64,000 nucleotides of DNA from Bacillota bacterium (GTDB lineage Bacteria; Bacillota; UBA994), in contig WSXW01000004.1 in NCBI GenBank assembly GCA_009773495.1, positions 1 through 64,000 on the forward strand, in the 5' to 3' direction. The notes under the pieces are model-generated. The model worked only from the letters and a program-made list of their open reading frames with translations. It was not told where the DNA came from and ran no database searches. This document shows positions 17,672 through 26,224 of the stretch, piece by piece. The number at the start of each line of letters is the position of its first letter. The stretch's first letter is position 1. A program made the translations under genes and the position numbers.

Positions 17672-17882
17672 CAGTAGGGGAGTTATCGCCGCCGGAGGGC
17701 AAAAGCCCGGCTTCGCAGTGAATGATGGCACGAGCCAAACTAAGATAAATACATGAAGATGCTATGCGAGTTTATTCCATCTAGTTTAAAGGAGAACAGC
17801 GAGTGGCTGGCGGCTTACCTACAGGGCCTGAGCGCGCCTATGGATTCGTCTGCGGAGGATAATCTAGATAAGTGTAGTATCT

Positions 17883-18155
17883 CTTCGGTCATGGCCGGGG
17901 GACCCACGTAGGTTTGGCGGAAGTTTAGTGATGTTTTCCGATGCCTTCCCCGGTATGCCCTTTACTGTAGGTAATAATATCAGCCTGTCCTTTGTAAGTG
18001 ATAACAGCGACGAGATTCGCACCGTTTTCAACACTCTCAGCGAAAGCGGCACAGTTGATAAGGAGCTACAAGAAACCTTTTGGAGCAAGTGCTATGGCTC
18101 TTATACGGACAAGTTTGGCATCACTTGGCAGTTGAATCATGGTGATGAGCAATAA
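17883..18155 (+). pseudogene. VOC/PhnB-like protein, 5'-truncated remnant
   Basis: The reading frame encodes the C-terminal half of a glyoxalase/VOC (PhnB-like) protein: SDAFPG near the start, then VGNNISLSF, ELQETFWSKCYGS and DKFGITWQL at the end. Family members are about 140 residues. Only about 75 are good here, although in-frame codons before the GTG at 17928 (GDPRRFGGSLV) still fit the family. No credible start or N-terminal strand is found upstream. It is therefore a decayed gene, ended by a normal terminator at 18154-18191. It marks the right border of the island. Confidence 0.6.
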
Positions 18156-18191
18156 AAAAACGGATAGAGCTGCGAGGCTCTATCCGTTTTT
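18154..18191 (+). terminator. Intrinsic terminator after the VOC remnant
   Basis: The arms CGGATAGAGC (18161-18170) and GCTCTATCCG (18177-18186) form a perfect 10-bp stem followed by five T, with seven A on the other side, so it may work in both directions. Confidence 0.85.
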
Positions 18192-18302
18192 CGCCGATCT
18201 ATGGAGGCGCGATACTAAATTTGCTGTCGGTAATTTGTGCTTCACATTGTGGGCTTAGTCGTCTAGTATTAAAGGAGAATTCTTTGCGAGGAGGGATGAC
18301 GT

Positions 18303-20081
18303 TTGAACGATACGGAGAAAAGATCTAGGCTGTATGAGCCGTTGTTTAACATGCCGCACCTCGCTATTGCCCTGTTGGACAAGGAGTTTAACTATATAGA
18401 GGTCAATGAGACGTACGCTAAGTCGGATAACCGCTCACGGGACTTTTTCCCTGGGAAGAACCATTTTGTTCTTTATCCGTCTGAAGTCATTGTCTTATTT
18501 AGGCAGGCGCTAGAGACGCGGTTGCCTGTGCAATCCGTTGGCCGACTGTTTGGGAGCGCGGACGCTTCCGACCGGGAGATAATTCATTGGGAGTGGGCAT
18601 TGTCGCCGATATTTGATGAGCACGGGGAAGTCGATATGCTGTTATTTTCCCTAAGGAATGTGACGAATAAGATGAGGGCCAAGCACGCTCTGATTAAAGC
18701 CAACGAGAATCTCGCGCATATATTAGAAAGCATAAGCAGCATTTTTTATTTTCTGGATACTGACTACTGCTTTACATACATGAATAAGGCTGCCGACAAA
18801 CACATTAAGTCGATCCGTCCCGATGACATGTTAGGCAAGTGTATATGGGATATGTTTCCTGCCCTTAGAGAGTCGCTAGCTTATGAAAAGCTTCATACGG
18901 TAATGAACCAGAGAGTATCTGAGCATTTTGAGATTCTCTTGCCTTACACCAACAAATGGGCTGATGTATATGTATATCCATCTCCCCAGGGGATCTCTAT
19001 ATTCTTTAACGATATTACGGCGAAGAAGGAGGCGGAACTTGAATTCGCCCGCACTCAGAAGAAATTCGCCACAATTTTTAATACGAGTCCTACTATTATG
19101 TCCATCAGATGCTTAAGAACCGACCGCTATCTTGAGGTGAACGAGGCCTGGATAGATGCTATTGGTTACACTAGGGATGAGGTGATCGGTAAAACGCCTA
19201 AGGAAATGGGCTTACCAACAACTCCCGGAGCGGAAACTATGACCGATGTGTTTAAAGCACGACAGCTCCCCTTTAAAGAGCGGCCACGCCAATTTCACAC
19301 CAAGTCACGAGGGGTTCGCGAAGGGATTATGTCAGCTTCTCTCATGGAACTAAACGGTGAGGAATGCGCGTTAGTAGTCACCACTGATTTGACAGAACAG
19401 CGGGCCCTAGAGCGTGAAATGCAACGGCTAGATAAACTCAATGTCATCGCCCAGATGGCTAGCGGTGTGGGGCATGAGATTCGCAACCCCCTGACTGTGG
19501 TGCGCGGCTTTTTGCAGCTACTTCAGGGCCGGTACCCCGACAGCGCCTACCAATTCAACATGATGATATCTGAGTTAGATAGGGCCAATGGAATTATTAC
19601 TGAGTTCCTTGCTCTAGCCAAGACAAAACCTGACGAGCAAAAGCTAGGCAGCATTAATGATGTGATAGAACGCATATTCCCTATGCTACGGGCCAAAGCC
19701 TTAGAATTTCAGAGGGAGATCTGCCTACATGTGTCCAATACCCCCGAGGTACTCTTAAGTGAGCCAGAATTGAGACAGATTCTGCTTAACCTAACCATTA
19801 ACGCCATTGAAGCCAGTACGCATGACACCCAAGTTGATATATGCACCTACCACACTGACAAGGATGCTATCGTATCTGTGACAAACAAGGGCCCTGGTAT
19901 AACGCCTGAGGTGAAGAAGCTTTTGGGTACACCATTCTTTACGACCAAGGACCACGGTACTGGACTGGGGCTAGCCATAAGCTACAATTTGGCCAAGCTA
20001 CATGGAGGCAGCATCGAATTAGATAGCAACGAAGAGGAGACGACTTTTTTCCTGAGGCTGCCCTTACCCTTGGGAACATAA
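18303..20081 (+). CDS. Soluble three-PAS sensor histidine kinase
   Basis: The 592-residue protein has no membrane segment. Three PAS-like domains (about 10-125, 135-245 and 252-368) precede a HisKA domain with the phosphorylated His391 (GVGHEIRNP) and an HATPase domain (GTGLGLAISYNLAKLHGG near the end). The motif HEIRNPLT followed by RGFLQL is typical of Spo0A-phosphorelay kinases (KinA/KinE) and NtrB-type kinases. There is no response regulator beside it, which fits an orphan kinase feeding a phosphorelay. The start is TTG at 18303 with GAGGAGGG upstream; an ATG 7 bases earlier is in another frame. A terminator follows at 20088. Confidence 0.88.
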   Translation: MNDTEKRSRLYEPLFNMPHLAIALLDKEFNYIEVNETYAKSDNRSRDFFPGKNHFVLYPSEVIVLFRQALETRLPVQSVGRLFGSADASDREIIHWEWALSPIFDEHGEVDMLLFSLRNVTNKMRAKHALIKANENLAHILESISSIFYFLDTDYCFTYMNKAADKHIKSIRPDDMLGKCIWDMFPALRESLAYEKLHTVMNQRVSEHFEILLPYTNKWADVYVYPSPQGISIFFNDITAKKEAELEFARTQKKFATIFNTSPTIMSIRCLRTDRYLEVNEAWIDAIGYTRDEVIGKTPKEMGLPTTPGAETMTDVFKARQLPFKERPRQFHTKSRGVREGIMSASLMELNGEECALVVTTDLTEQRALEREMQRLDKLNVIAQMASGVGHEIRNPLTVVRGFLQLLQGRYPDSAYQFNMMISELDRANGIITEFLALAKTKPDEQKLGSINDVIERIFPMLRAKALEFQREICLHVSNTPEVLLSEPELRQILLNLTINAIEASTHDTQVDICTYHTDKDAIVSVTNKGPGITPEVKKLLGTPFFTTKDHGTGLGLAISYNLAKLHGGSIELDSNEEETTFFLRLPLPLGT

Positions 20082-20087
20082 GAGACT

Positions 20088-20117
20088 AAGGCCCCGCGCT
20101 TGCGCGTGGGCCTTTCT
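20088..20117 (+). terminator. Terminator after the PAS kinase
   Basis: The GC-rich inverted repeat AAGGCCC...GGGCCTT, with CGC/GCG inner pairs, is followed by TCTTAT. It separates the kinase from the peptide transporter operon. Confidence 0.75.
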
Positions 20118-20399
20118 TATCTGGGCGTGTCGTGTCTCGTAGCAAGCATCAGAGGCATAAATTTATTGTAAAGATGATATCTCTTATGGTAGGGGGAAGA
20201 CAGGAAACGAAGTATTTATCAAAAAACTGAGAATATTTGTGTTTTTCCCTCAATGACTGCAGGTATTTATACATTGATGTATAACTTAAAGAGATAGATG
20301 GTAATCAGATTTATTCAAACATGGTTTTAGTACGGTATGACCGTCTAAAATATATCTCGGGGTGTATTACACCAAATGGAATTATAAGGAGGAACAAGA

Positions 20400-22196
20400 G
20401 TGATAAAATTAGGTTCGCTGCTGCTGGTACTAGTTTTGGTACTATCCTTGGCCGGCTGTGCCGAAAAAACCCCCGCTGTTGAGACCACGCTTGTAGTAGG
20501 TAGCTCGGAAATATCAGGCAACTTCCTTTCCGGTTTTGGTGACAGCGCCTACGATGTGTGGGTGCGGGAGCTTATCTCGGGTTACGAGACTTATTCTACT
20601 ACACCTACTGGCGAGATCGTCCTAAATAAGACAGTCGTAAAGAATCTTAAGACCGAGATTGACACTGTTGGCAACAAGACCTACACCTTTGACTTACATA
20701 AAGACATGAAATGGAACAATGGCACCGTCGTAACGGCCAAAGACTATGTATTTTATATTCTTTGGTATGCTTCCCCGGCTTGGACAGAGGCAGGCGCAAC
20801 CAGCACCGTTGGTGAAGGCCTAATAGGCTACCAAGACTATTATGAGGGCGAGGTCGATCGTTTCAAGGGCGTTAAGCTCATTAATGATTACAGCTTCTCC
20901 GTCACTATTGATGCCGAAGAGCTCCCCTATTTCTTTGAGACTAACTATGCGTCGTTTATTCCTGCTCCGATGGCTGTATGGGCGCCTGGCGCCACTTTAG
21001 ACATTAACGCTGACGGCGCTAAGATTGCCGGCCTTGACCTGGTAAAGACTGCTTCTACAGTTGCTACCACTGAACGCTTTAAACCCACTGTCACCTCCGG
21101 TCCATACAAATTTGTTAGCTTCGAAAATAGCGCGGTGACTGTGAAGATCAATGAGAACTTCAAGGGCACCTTCGAAAACAAGAAGCCTCAGCTTACTTAT
21201 GTAGTCATAAAGTCTATTAACATGACCACCGATGTTGACCAGGTTATCAACGGTGAAATCGACTTGGTGACTGGCGTTATCGAGGGCGAGAAGATTGAAA
21301 AGGCCAAGGCTTCCAAAACCACTTCTGTTAACTACTACGCCCGTAACGGTTTCGGTGGCGTATTTATGCATTGCGACTTCGGCGCAACAGCTATACCCGA
21401 AGTGCGCCACGCTCTGGCCTATCTTATGGACAGAGACGAGATTATCTCCAACGTGCTGGGTGGCTACGGCTCGGTTACCAATGGGTACTATGGTCTAGCA
21501 CAGTGGATGTACACGAAGAATAAGGCTGCTATCGATGCTTTCCCACATTTTGTCCGTAATATTGCCAAGGCCAATGAACTTCTCAACCAGACCGAATGGA
21601 AGTTTGAAGCCGACGGCAAGACCTCCTTTGACCCCGCCAAGGCAAACGCGGCCGGGACCTACTTGCGCTATAATGCCAAGAAGGAAAAACTTGTGATTAA
21701 GCACTTCGGCACCGAAGATAACACGGTAACCGATAACGTTGAAATCCAGTTCAAGGCTAACACACCGCTAGCCGGCATTGATTTCACCATTGCAAGGGGC
21801 GACTTTGATGCTTTATTAGACAACTATTACTATGCTTATGAACTTAAGCCCGAAGAGAGAGTCTACCATAGCTACAACCTAGCTACCAACTTTGGCGCTA
21901 CCTTTGATCCTTATTATAGCTTCCATAGCGACTTCCTTGGTACTTGGCAGAACGCCAACCAAGTCAACGATCCTGAGCTAGATGCACTAATGATCAAGAT
22001 GAGAAGCCTCGAGCCCACTCAAGTGACTGAGTTCTCAGCTGCTTGGCTGGAGTTCCAGAAGCGCTGGTATGAAATTCTCCCCATTATACCTTTGTACTCC
22101 AATCAGTATTATGATGTCTTTGGCGCAGGCGTAAAGGGCGTTAACACCACTCCGTTTTCCACCTGGGCAGCAATTATCTGCGATATCTCTAAATAA
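20400..22196 (+). CDS. Peptide/nickel ABC transporter substrate-binding lipoprotein
   Basis: The 598-residue protein is an OppA/DppA-type (SBP_bac_5) binding protein. It has a lipoprotein signal peptide with the lipobox LAGC (Cys21), so it is tethered to the outer membrane face. Family features include FDLHKDMKWNNGTVVTAKDY near residue 100 and ALAYLMDRDEII near residue 340. It captures the substrate, probably peptides, for the permeases encoded downstream. The start is GTG at 20400 with AAGGAGG and 9-nt spacing. A leaky terminator-like hairpin lies between it and the permease gene, which fits the usual excess of binding protein over transporter. Confidence 0.92.
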   Translation: MIKLGSLLLVLVLVLSLAGCAEKTPAVETTLVVGSSEISGNFLSGFGDSAYDVWVRELISGYETYSTTPTGEIVLNKTVVKNLKTEIDTVGNKTYTFDLHKDMKWNNGTVVTAKDYVFYILWYASPAWTEAGATSTVGEGLIGYQDYYEGEVDRFKGVKLINDYSFSVTIDAEELPYFFETNYASFIPAPMAVWAPGATLDINADGAKIAGLDLVKTASTVATTERFKPTVTSGPYKFVSFENSAVTVKINENFKGTFENKKPQLTYVVIKSINMTTDVDQVINGEIDLVTGVIEGEKIEKAKASKTTSVNYYARNGFGGVFMHCDFGATAIPEVRHALAYLMDRDEIISNVLGGYGSVTNGYYGLAQWMYTKNKAAIDAFPHFVRNIAKANELLNQTEWKFEADGKTSFDPAKANAAGTYLRYNAKKEKLVIKHFGTEDNTVTDNVEIQFKANTPLAGIDFTIARGDFDALLDNYYYAYELKPEERVYHSYNLATNFGATFDPYYSFHSDFLGTWQNANQVNDPELDALMIKMRSLEPTQVTEFSAAWLEFQKRWYEILPIIPLYSNQYYDVFGAGVKGVNTTPFSTWAAIICDISK

Positions 22197-22235
22197 CAAG
22201 GGTTGGTGTTAATCTAATATGCTACCAGGCTACCA

Positions 22236-22272
22236 AGAAAAAGGGGATGGCTTGCGCTGTCCCCTTTCTTTT
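22236..22272 (+). terminator. Read-through hairpin between binding protein and permease
   Basis: The arms AAAGGGGATGGC (22240-22251) and GCTGTCCCCTTT (22256-22267) pair over 12 bp with two G-U pairs, and CTTTT follows. It lies inside the operon and probably attenuates permease expression relative to the binding protein. Confidence 0.7.
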
Positions 22273-22338
22273 GGGATGGCCCAGATTATCCTCGATAATT
22301 ATGGGCCCGGAAAATTGCCTAAAAAGGAGGCTCCTGTT

Positions 22339-23310
22339 GTGTTAAAGTACATTATAAAGAGACTAATCTCCTTGATACCAGTTATAGTCTTGGTGACAAT
22401 TTTACTTTTTGCTCTCCTTAAGTTTATGCCAGGCGATCCAGTGCGGATGATGCTCGGGCCTGGCCTGAAGGCCGAACAGTATAAAGCGGCTGAAGCGGTA
22501 ATGAGAGTTAAGCTGGGGCTGGACAAATCCTATCCCGAACAATATTTTAGATGGATTGGCAACACCCTATCCGGTGAGTTAGGCTGGTCTTCACTCTCTA
22601 ACCGCCCGGTAAAGGACGCCATCAGTGAACCGATGCGGAATACCGTTATACTAAATATTTTTGTTATTATTCTAGAACTTGCTATCACCTTGCCAGTTGG
22701 CATTATGTGCGCCGTTAAGCGGGGCTCCCGTTTCGATAATTTCTGGCAGGTATTTTCCTTAGTAACTTACTCCATGCCCTCGTTCTTTGTGGCCCTAACC
22801 CTGATTTATGTGGTGGCCATTAACTTACAGCTGCTGCCACCGGGCGGCATGCCCCTCACAGCCTATGGCAAAAATTTTGCCTACTATGTCTCTTGGCTGA
22901 GGTATATGGCCTTGCCTGTCATAACCCTGACCATTATCAGCCTTGCCGGAACCATCCGGTATGTGCGCAACGCTATGATTGACGCGCTTAGCCAGGATTA
23001 TATCCGGACGGCGCGCTCTAAGGGACTTGCGGAAAAGGTTGTAATATATTCGCACGCATTTAGAAATGCTTTAATTCCGATTTCTACAATTATTATTTTC
23101 TCAGTGTTTTCTCTATTCAGCGGTTCAGCAATTACAGAAACTGTCTTCGCGTGGAATGGTATCGGCCAAGTACTGGTCAAAGCACTACTCAATCGCGACT
23201 TCATGTTAGTCAGTGCCATGAACCTGTTCTTCGCCAGCCTTAGTATTACAGCTAACTTTGTGGCTGATATAACTTATGGACTTGTTGATCCCCGCATCAA
23301 GCTGGAATAG
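22339..23310 (+). CDS. ABC transporter permease, OppB/DppB type
   Basis: The 323-residue integral membrane protein starts KYIIKRLISLIPVI, typical of OppB/DppB, and ends YGLVDPRIKLE, typical of the family. Six membrane segments and the EAA-loop region (SQDYIRTARSKGL) are visible. The start chosen is GTG at 22339, with GGAGG and 8-nt spacing. An upstream in-frame ATG at 22219 would place the terminator-like hairpin in the coding region and add 40 unrelated residues. It pairs with the following OppC-type permease to form the channel. Confidence 0.93.
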   Translation: MLKYIIKRLISLIPVIVLVTILLFALLKFMPGDPVRMMLGPGLKAEQYKAAEAVMRVKLGLDKSYPEQYFRWIGNTLSGELGWSSLSNRPVKDAISEPMRNTVILNIFVIILELAITLPVGIMCAVKRGSRFDNFWQVFSLVTYSMPSFFVALTLIYVVAINLQLLPPGGMPLTAYGKNFAYYVSWLRYMALPVITLTIISLAGTIRYVRNAMIDALSQDYIRTARSKGLAEKVVIYSHAFRNALIPISTIIIFSVFSLFSGSAITETVFAWNGIGQVLVKALLNRDFMLVSAMNLFFASLSITANFVADITYGLVDPRIKLE

Positions 23311-23321
23311 GAGTGAGACAA

Positions 23322-25217
23322 ATGGAGAATAGACCAGTGCTGAGTTCTACGCGAGGGGAATCAAGTCTGAGGAAGCTAGGCAAGTCCTTTTACGGAATGT
23401 TCAGTCGGTTGTTTATACGCGACAGAGCATTGGTATCTGTCTTAGAAGAGGAAGCCCTGCAGACCCCCGGTAAGACCATTTTCAAAAATTTTCTGCGCCA
23501 TAAGTTAGGCCTTGCCGGTGTTATCGGTCTTATTTTAATTCTCGGATTTTCTTTTGTCGGCTCCTACGTTAAACCCATGGATTTAAGTTATGTTGAGACC
23601 GCCCTGCGTAATATTGCTCCGGGCTACAACTACCTCCGATTTCCCTCCCAGCTAGTCAAAGAGGGTGTCCAACAGATTTCCTCCGGAATTTCCTTCTCTG
23701 TAGCCTTATCCAACAGTGGAAAGGTGTATGTTTGGGGCACACAGCCAGCCTATATTTTGGAAGGAGTCTCCACATCGGCACTAACGATCCCCCCGGAGGT
23801 ACAGAACGCCCAGATTGTGCAGGTTGTAGCGGGCGATCGTCACATCCTCGCCGTGGACGCGCAGGGGAAGTTGTATGGGTGGGGCTTTAACAACTTTAAG
23901 CAAGCTGAAGCTCCCAATTTGCTGCTAGGCAAGCTGTCTAGCAAAAAAGTTGCCATGTTAATCGGTGGCGAAGCATATTCGGCAGTGCTGTTTGAAGACG
24001 GCGAACTGTTTGTGTGGGGCAGCACAATGTCTAACAGATTAGACATTGTGCCGGAAGCGTATCAGGGGCATATCGTCAAGGTGGCGGCGAGCCCCCATAA
24101 CATGGCGCTGTTGCTCGACGACGGCACCGTGGCTGTCACGGGCATTAAGGGTAACGCCTTTTCGGATGTCCCACGTAACATGCAGGATGGCACGTTCAAT
24201 ATTGTGGACATTACGGCCTCTTATCGCGCCGTTTTGGCTCTGGATGACCGCGGTAAGCTACACATCTGGGGCGACAACGAGTACGATATCTTGAAAATCC
24301 CTGAATTTCAAGGTAAGGTAATGGCTTTAGACGCTGGCAAAAATAACCTGGCAGTTTTGACAGATGCCGGCGAAGTCCTTTATTGGGGCGCAAACCACTA
24401 CAATCAATTGGATCTTCCCCAACGCGTGCAAAAAAAGAAACACGTTGAAATCTACTCCAATATGTTTCAAAACTACGCCGTGGGCGCTGATGGTTCGATT
24501 AGCGCCTGGGGCCTCAAAGGTTTTATATTCGGCACCGATGAATTTGGACGCGACCTTTTGACCCGCTTGATTCACGGTGGGCGCATCTCCTTGGCTGTAG
24601 GTGCCATATCTGTAGTCATCTCTGTTATTATCGCCTTATTTTTTGGCATGACAGCTGGCTTCTTTGGCGGCCAGGTCGACATGATCCTCATGCGCATTAC
24701 TGATGTAGTCACGGCCATTCCCTTTTTACCCATCGCGATTACGCTGTCGGCAGTAGTAGTTGGCAAGGTGTCGGAAATGTACCGACTCTATATGATTATG
24801 GTGATTATAGGTGTCTTAACGTGGCCAAGCTTGGCTCGTCTAGTGCGTGCCCAGATTCTGCTCGAGCGCGAGAAGGACTTTGTACTGGCGGCCAGAGCAC
24901 TAGGCGTGAAGCAACACAACATTATTCTCCGCCACATCCTGCCCAATATTTTCAATTTGGTCATTGTAAGTGTCACTCTCAGTTATGCTAGTTCTCTCCT
25001 GATCGAAGCCGGTCTTTCCTTTCTTGGCTTCGGCGTGGCCGCCCCCACTCCTTCCTGGGGCAATATGCTGCAGGGAGCGCAAACCGCTGCGGTACTGGAG
25101 TACTATTGGTGGAGATGGCTGATTCCAGGCTTGTTCGTGGTTATGGCTGCACTCAGTGTCAACCTTATTGGGGATGCGCTGCGTGAGGCTATGGACCCGA
25201 AAGCAAATGAGAAGTAG
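23322..25217 (+). CDS. OppC/DppC-type permease with inserted RCC1-like beta-propeller
   Basis: The protein has 631 residues; OppC proteins usually have about 300. Numbering below counts from the GTG at 23313; the ATG three codons later has the better ribosome site (AGGAG, 8 nt). Transmembrane helix 1 lies at about 65-84. Residues 118-402 hold seven repeats of about 40 residues, each ending in a WG-type turn (YVWG, YGWG, FVWG, AVTG, HIWG, LYWG, SAWG), as in RCC1 propellers. The normal OppC core resumes at GTDEFGRD (407-414), with the remaining five helices, the EAA loop (DFVLAARALGV) and the ending GDALREAMDP. The propeller is in the first extracytoplasmic loop, facing the binding protein. Reading frame and codon use are continuous, so this is a real fusion. 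Confidence 0.92.
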   Translation: MENRPVLSSTRGESSLRKLGKSFYGMFSRLFIRDRALVSVLEEEALQTPGKTIFKNFLRHKLGLAGVIGLILILGFSFVGSYVKPMDLSYVETALRNIAPGYNYLRFPSQLVKEGVQQISSGISFSVALSNSGKVYVWGTQPAYILEGVSTSALTIPPEVQNAQIVQVVAGDRHILAVDAQGKLYGWGFNNFKQAEAPNLLLGKLSSKKVAMLIGGEAYSAVLFEDGELFVWGSTMSNRLDIVPEAYQGHIVKVAASPHNMALLLDDGTVAVTGIKGNAFSDVPRNMQDGTFNIVDITASYRAVLALDDRGKLHIWGDNEYDILKIPEFQGKVMALDAGKNNLAVLTDAGEVLYWGANHYNQLDLPQRVQKKKHVEIYSNMFQNYAVGADGSISAWGLKGFIFGTDEFGRDLLTRLIHGGRISLAVGAISVVISVIIALFFGMTAGFFGGQVDMILMRITDVVTAIPFLPIAITLSAVVVGKVSEMYRLYMIMVIIGVLTWPSLARLVRAQILLEREKDFVLAARALGVKQHNIILRHILPNIFNLVIVSVTLSYASSLLIEAGLSFLGFGVAAPTPSWGNMLQGAQTAAVLEYYWWRWLIPGLFVVMAALSVNLIGDALREAMDPKANEK

Positions 25218-25228
25218 GGGGGAGGAAG

Positions 25229-26224
25229 ATGAGCCTACTAGATATTAGCAACTTGCACACCTATTTTGATACCCGCCGCGGCTTGATTAAGGCTGTTAAC
25301 GGGGCCTCCTTAAGTGTGGACCATGGAAAGACCTTAGGGGTCGTGGGTGAGTCGGGCAGCGGAAAGAGCCAGACGGCCTTGAGTATTCTGCAGTTATTTG
25401 AGAACAACCAACGCATCTATGACGGCAAAATAACCTTTGATGGCAGAGATATCACCCACCTCGAGAGAAGCGAATTGTACAAAATCCGCGGGAACTCCAT
25501 CTCCATGATCTTTCAGGAGCCAATGACCTCACTAAACCCTGTTTTTACTGTCAGCCGCCAAATCAGCGAGCCACTCATGCTTCACCAAGGAATGACCAAG
25601 AGAGAAGCAAATGCTCGTTCGATAGAGATGCTGGACGCGGTGAAAATCCCCAACCCTGAGCAGATGGCCGTGCAGTACCCGCATCAGCTTTCAGGTGGGA
25701 TGCGCCAGCGCGTGATGATTGCTATGGCTCTAGCCTGCCGTCCCCGGCTGTTAATTGCCGACGAACCTACTACCGCCCTAGATGTAACCATTCAGGCGCA
25801 AATACTGCGCCTGATGAACGAACTGAGGGCTAAGTTCAGTACCTCCATTATGTTTATCACCCATAATTTAGGCGTAGTTAACCAGATGGCCGACGACGTC
25901 GCTGTGATGTACTGTGGCGAAGTGGTGGAATTGGCACCGGTAGACTATATTTTCAAAGTTCGTAGCAACTATTCTCACCCTTACACCGAAGCGCTGCTTA
26001 AGTCTATTCCACTCCTCACCCGCAAGCAGGACAAGCGGTTGGATGCGATCCCGGGCACGGTGCCTCACCCACTCGCCCTGCCCCCCGGCTGCAAATTTGG
26101 GCCGCGATGCAAATATGCGGACGATTTGTGTAAAAAACAAGAACCTGCGCTGACGCATGTAAGTGCAGTACAGTCTGTCAGATGCTTCTATCCTCAAAAG
26201 GAGGTGAGAAACCGTGGAGAATAA
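25229..26224 (+). CDS. Peptide ABC transporter ATPase, OppD/DppD type
   Basis: The 331-residue ATPase has Walker A (GESGSGKS), Q-loop ([10 protein letters not shown]), signature (LSGGMRQR), Walker B ([12 protein letters not shown]) and H-loop (THNLG). The C-terminal oligopeptide-transporter region carries the cysteine pattern ([14 protein letters not shown]) typical of OppD/DppD, which may hold an iron-sulfur cluster. The start has GGGAGGAAG upstream. It overlaps the OppF-type gene by 11 nt. It energises the two permeases as a heterodimer with the next ATPase and shows no abnormal insertion, unlike its partner. Confidence 0.93.
   Translation: MSLLDISNLHTYFDTRRGLIKAVNGASLSVDHGKTLGVVGESGSGKSQTALSILQLFENNQRIYDGKITFDGRDITHLERSELYKIRGNSISMIFQEPMTSLNPVFTVSRQISEPLMLHQGMTKREANARSIEMLDAVKIPNPEQMAVQYPHQLSGGMRQRVMIAMALACRPRLLIADEPTTALDVTIQAQILRLMNELRAKFSTSIMFITHNLGVVNQMADDVAVMYCGEVVELAPVDYIFKVRSNYSHPYTEALLKSIPLLTRKQDKRLDAIPGTVPHPLALPPGCKFGPRCKYADDLCKKQEPALTHVSAVQSVRCFYPQKEVRNRGE

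Noticed and set aside
22219-22338. Extended N-terminus of the OppB-type permease
   Set aside because: It would encode a terminator-like hairpin. The GTG at 22339 has GGAGG and starts at the conserved family N-terminus.
23313-25217. Frameshift or assembly chimera joining an RCC1 gene to a permease
   Set aside because: The frame is continuous. The propeller is nested within the permease between helix 1 and the core rather than at an end, and seven whole repeats are present.
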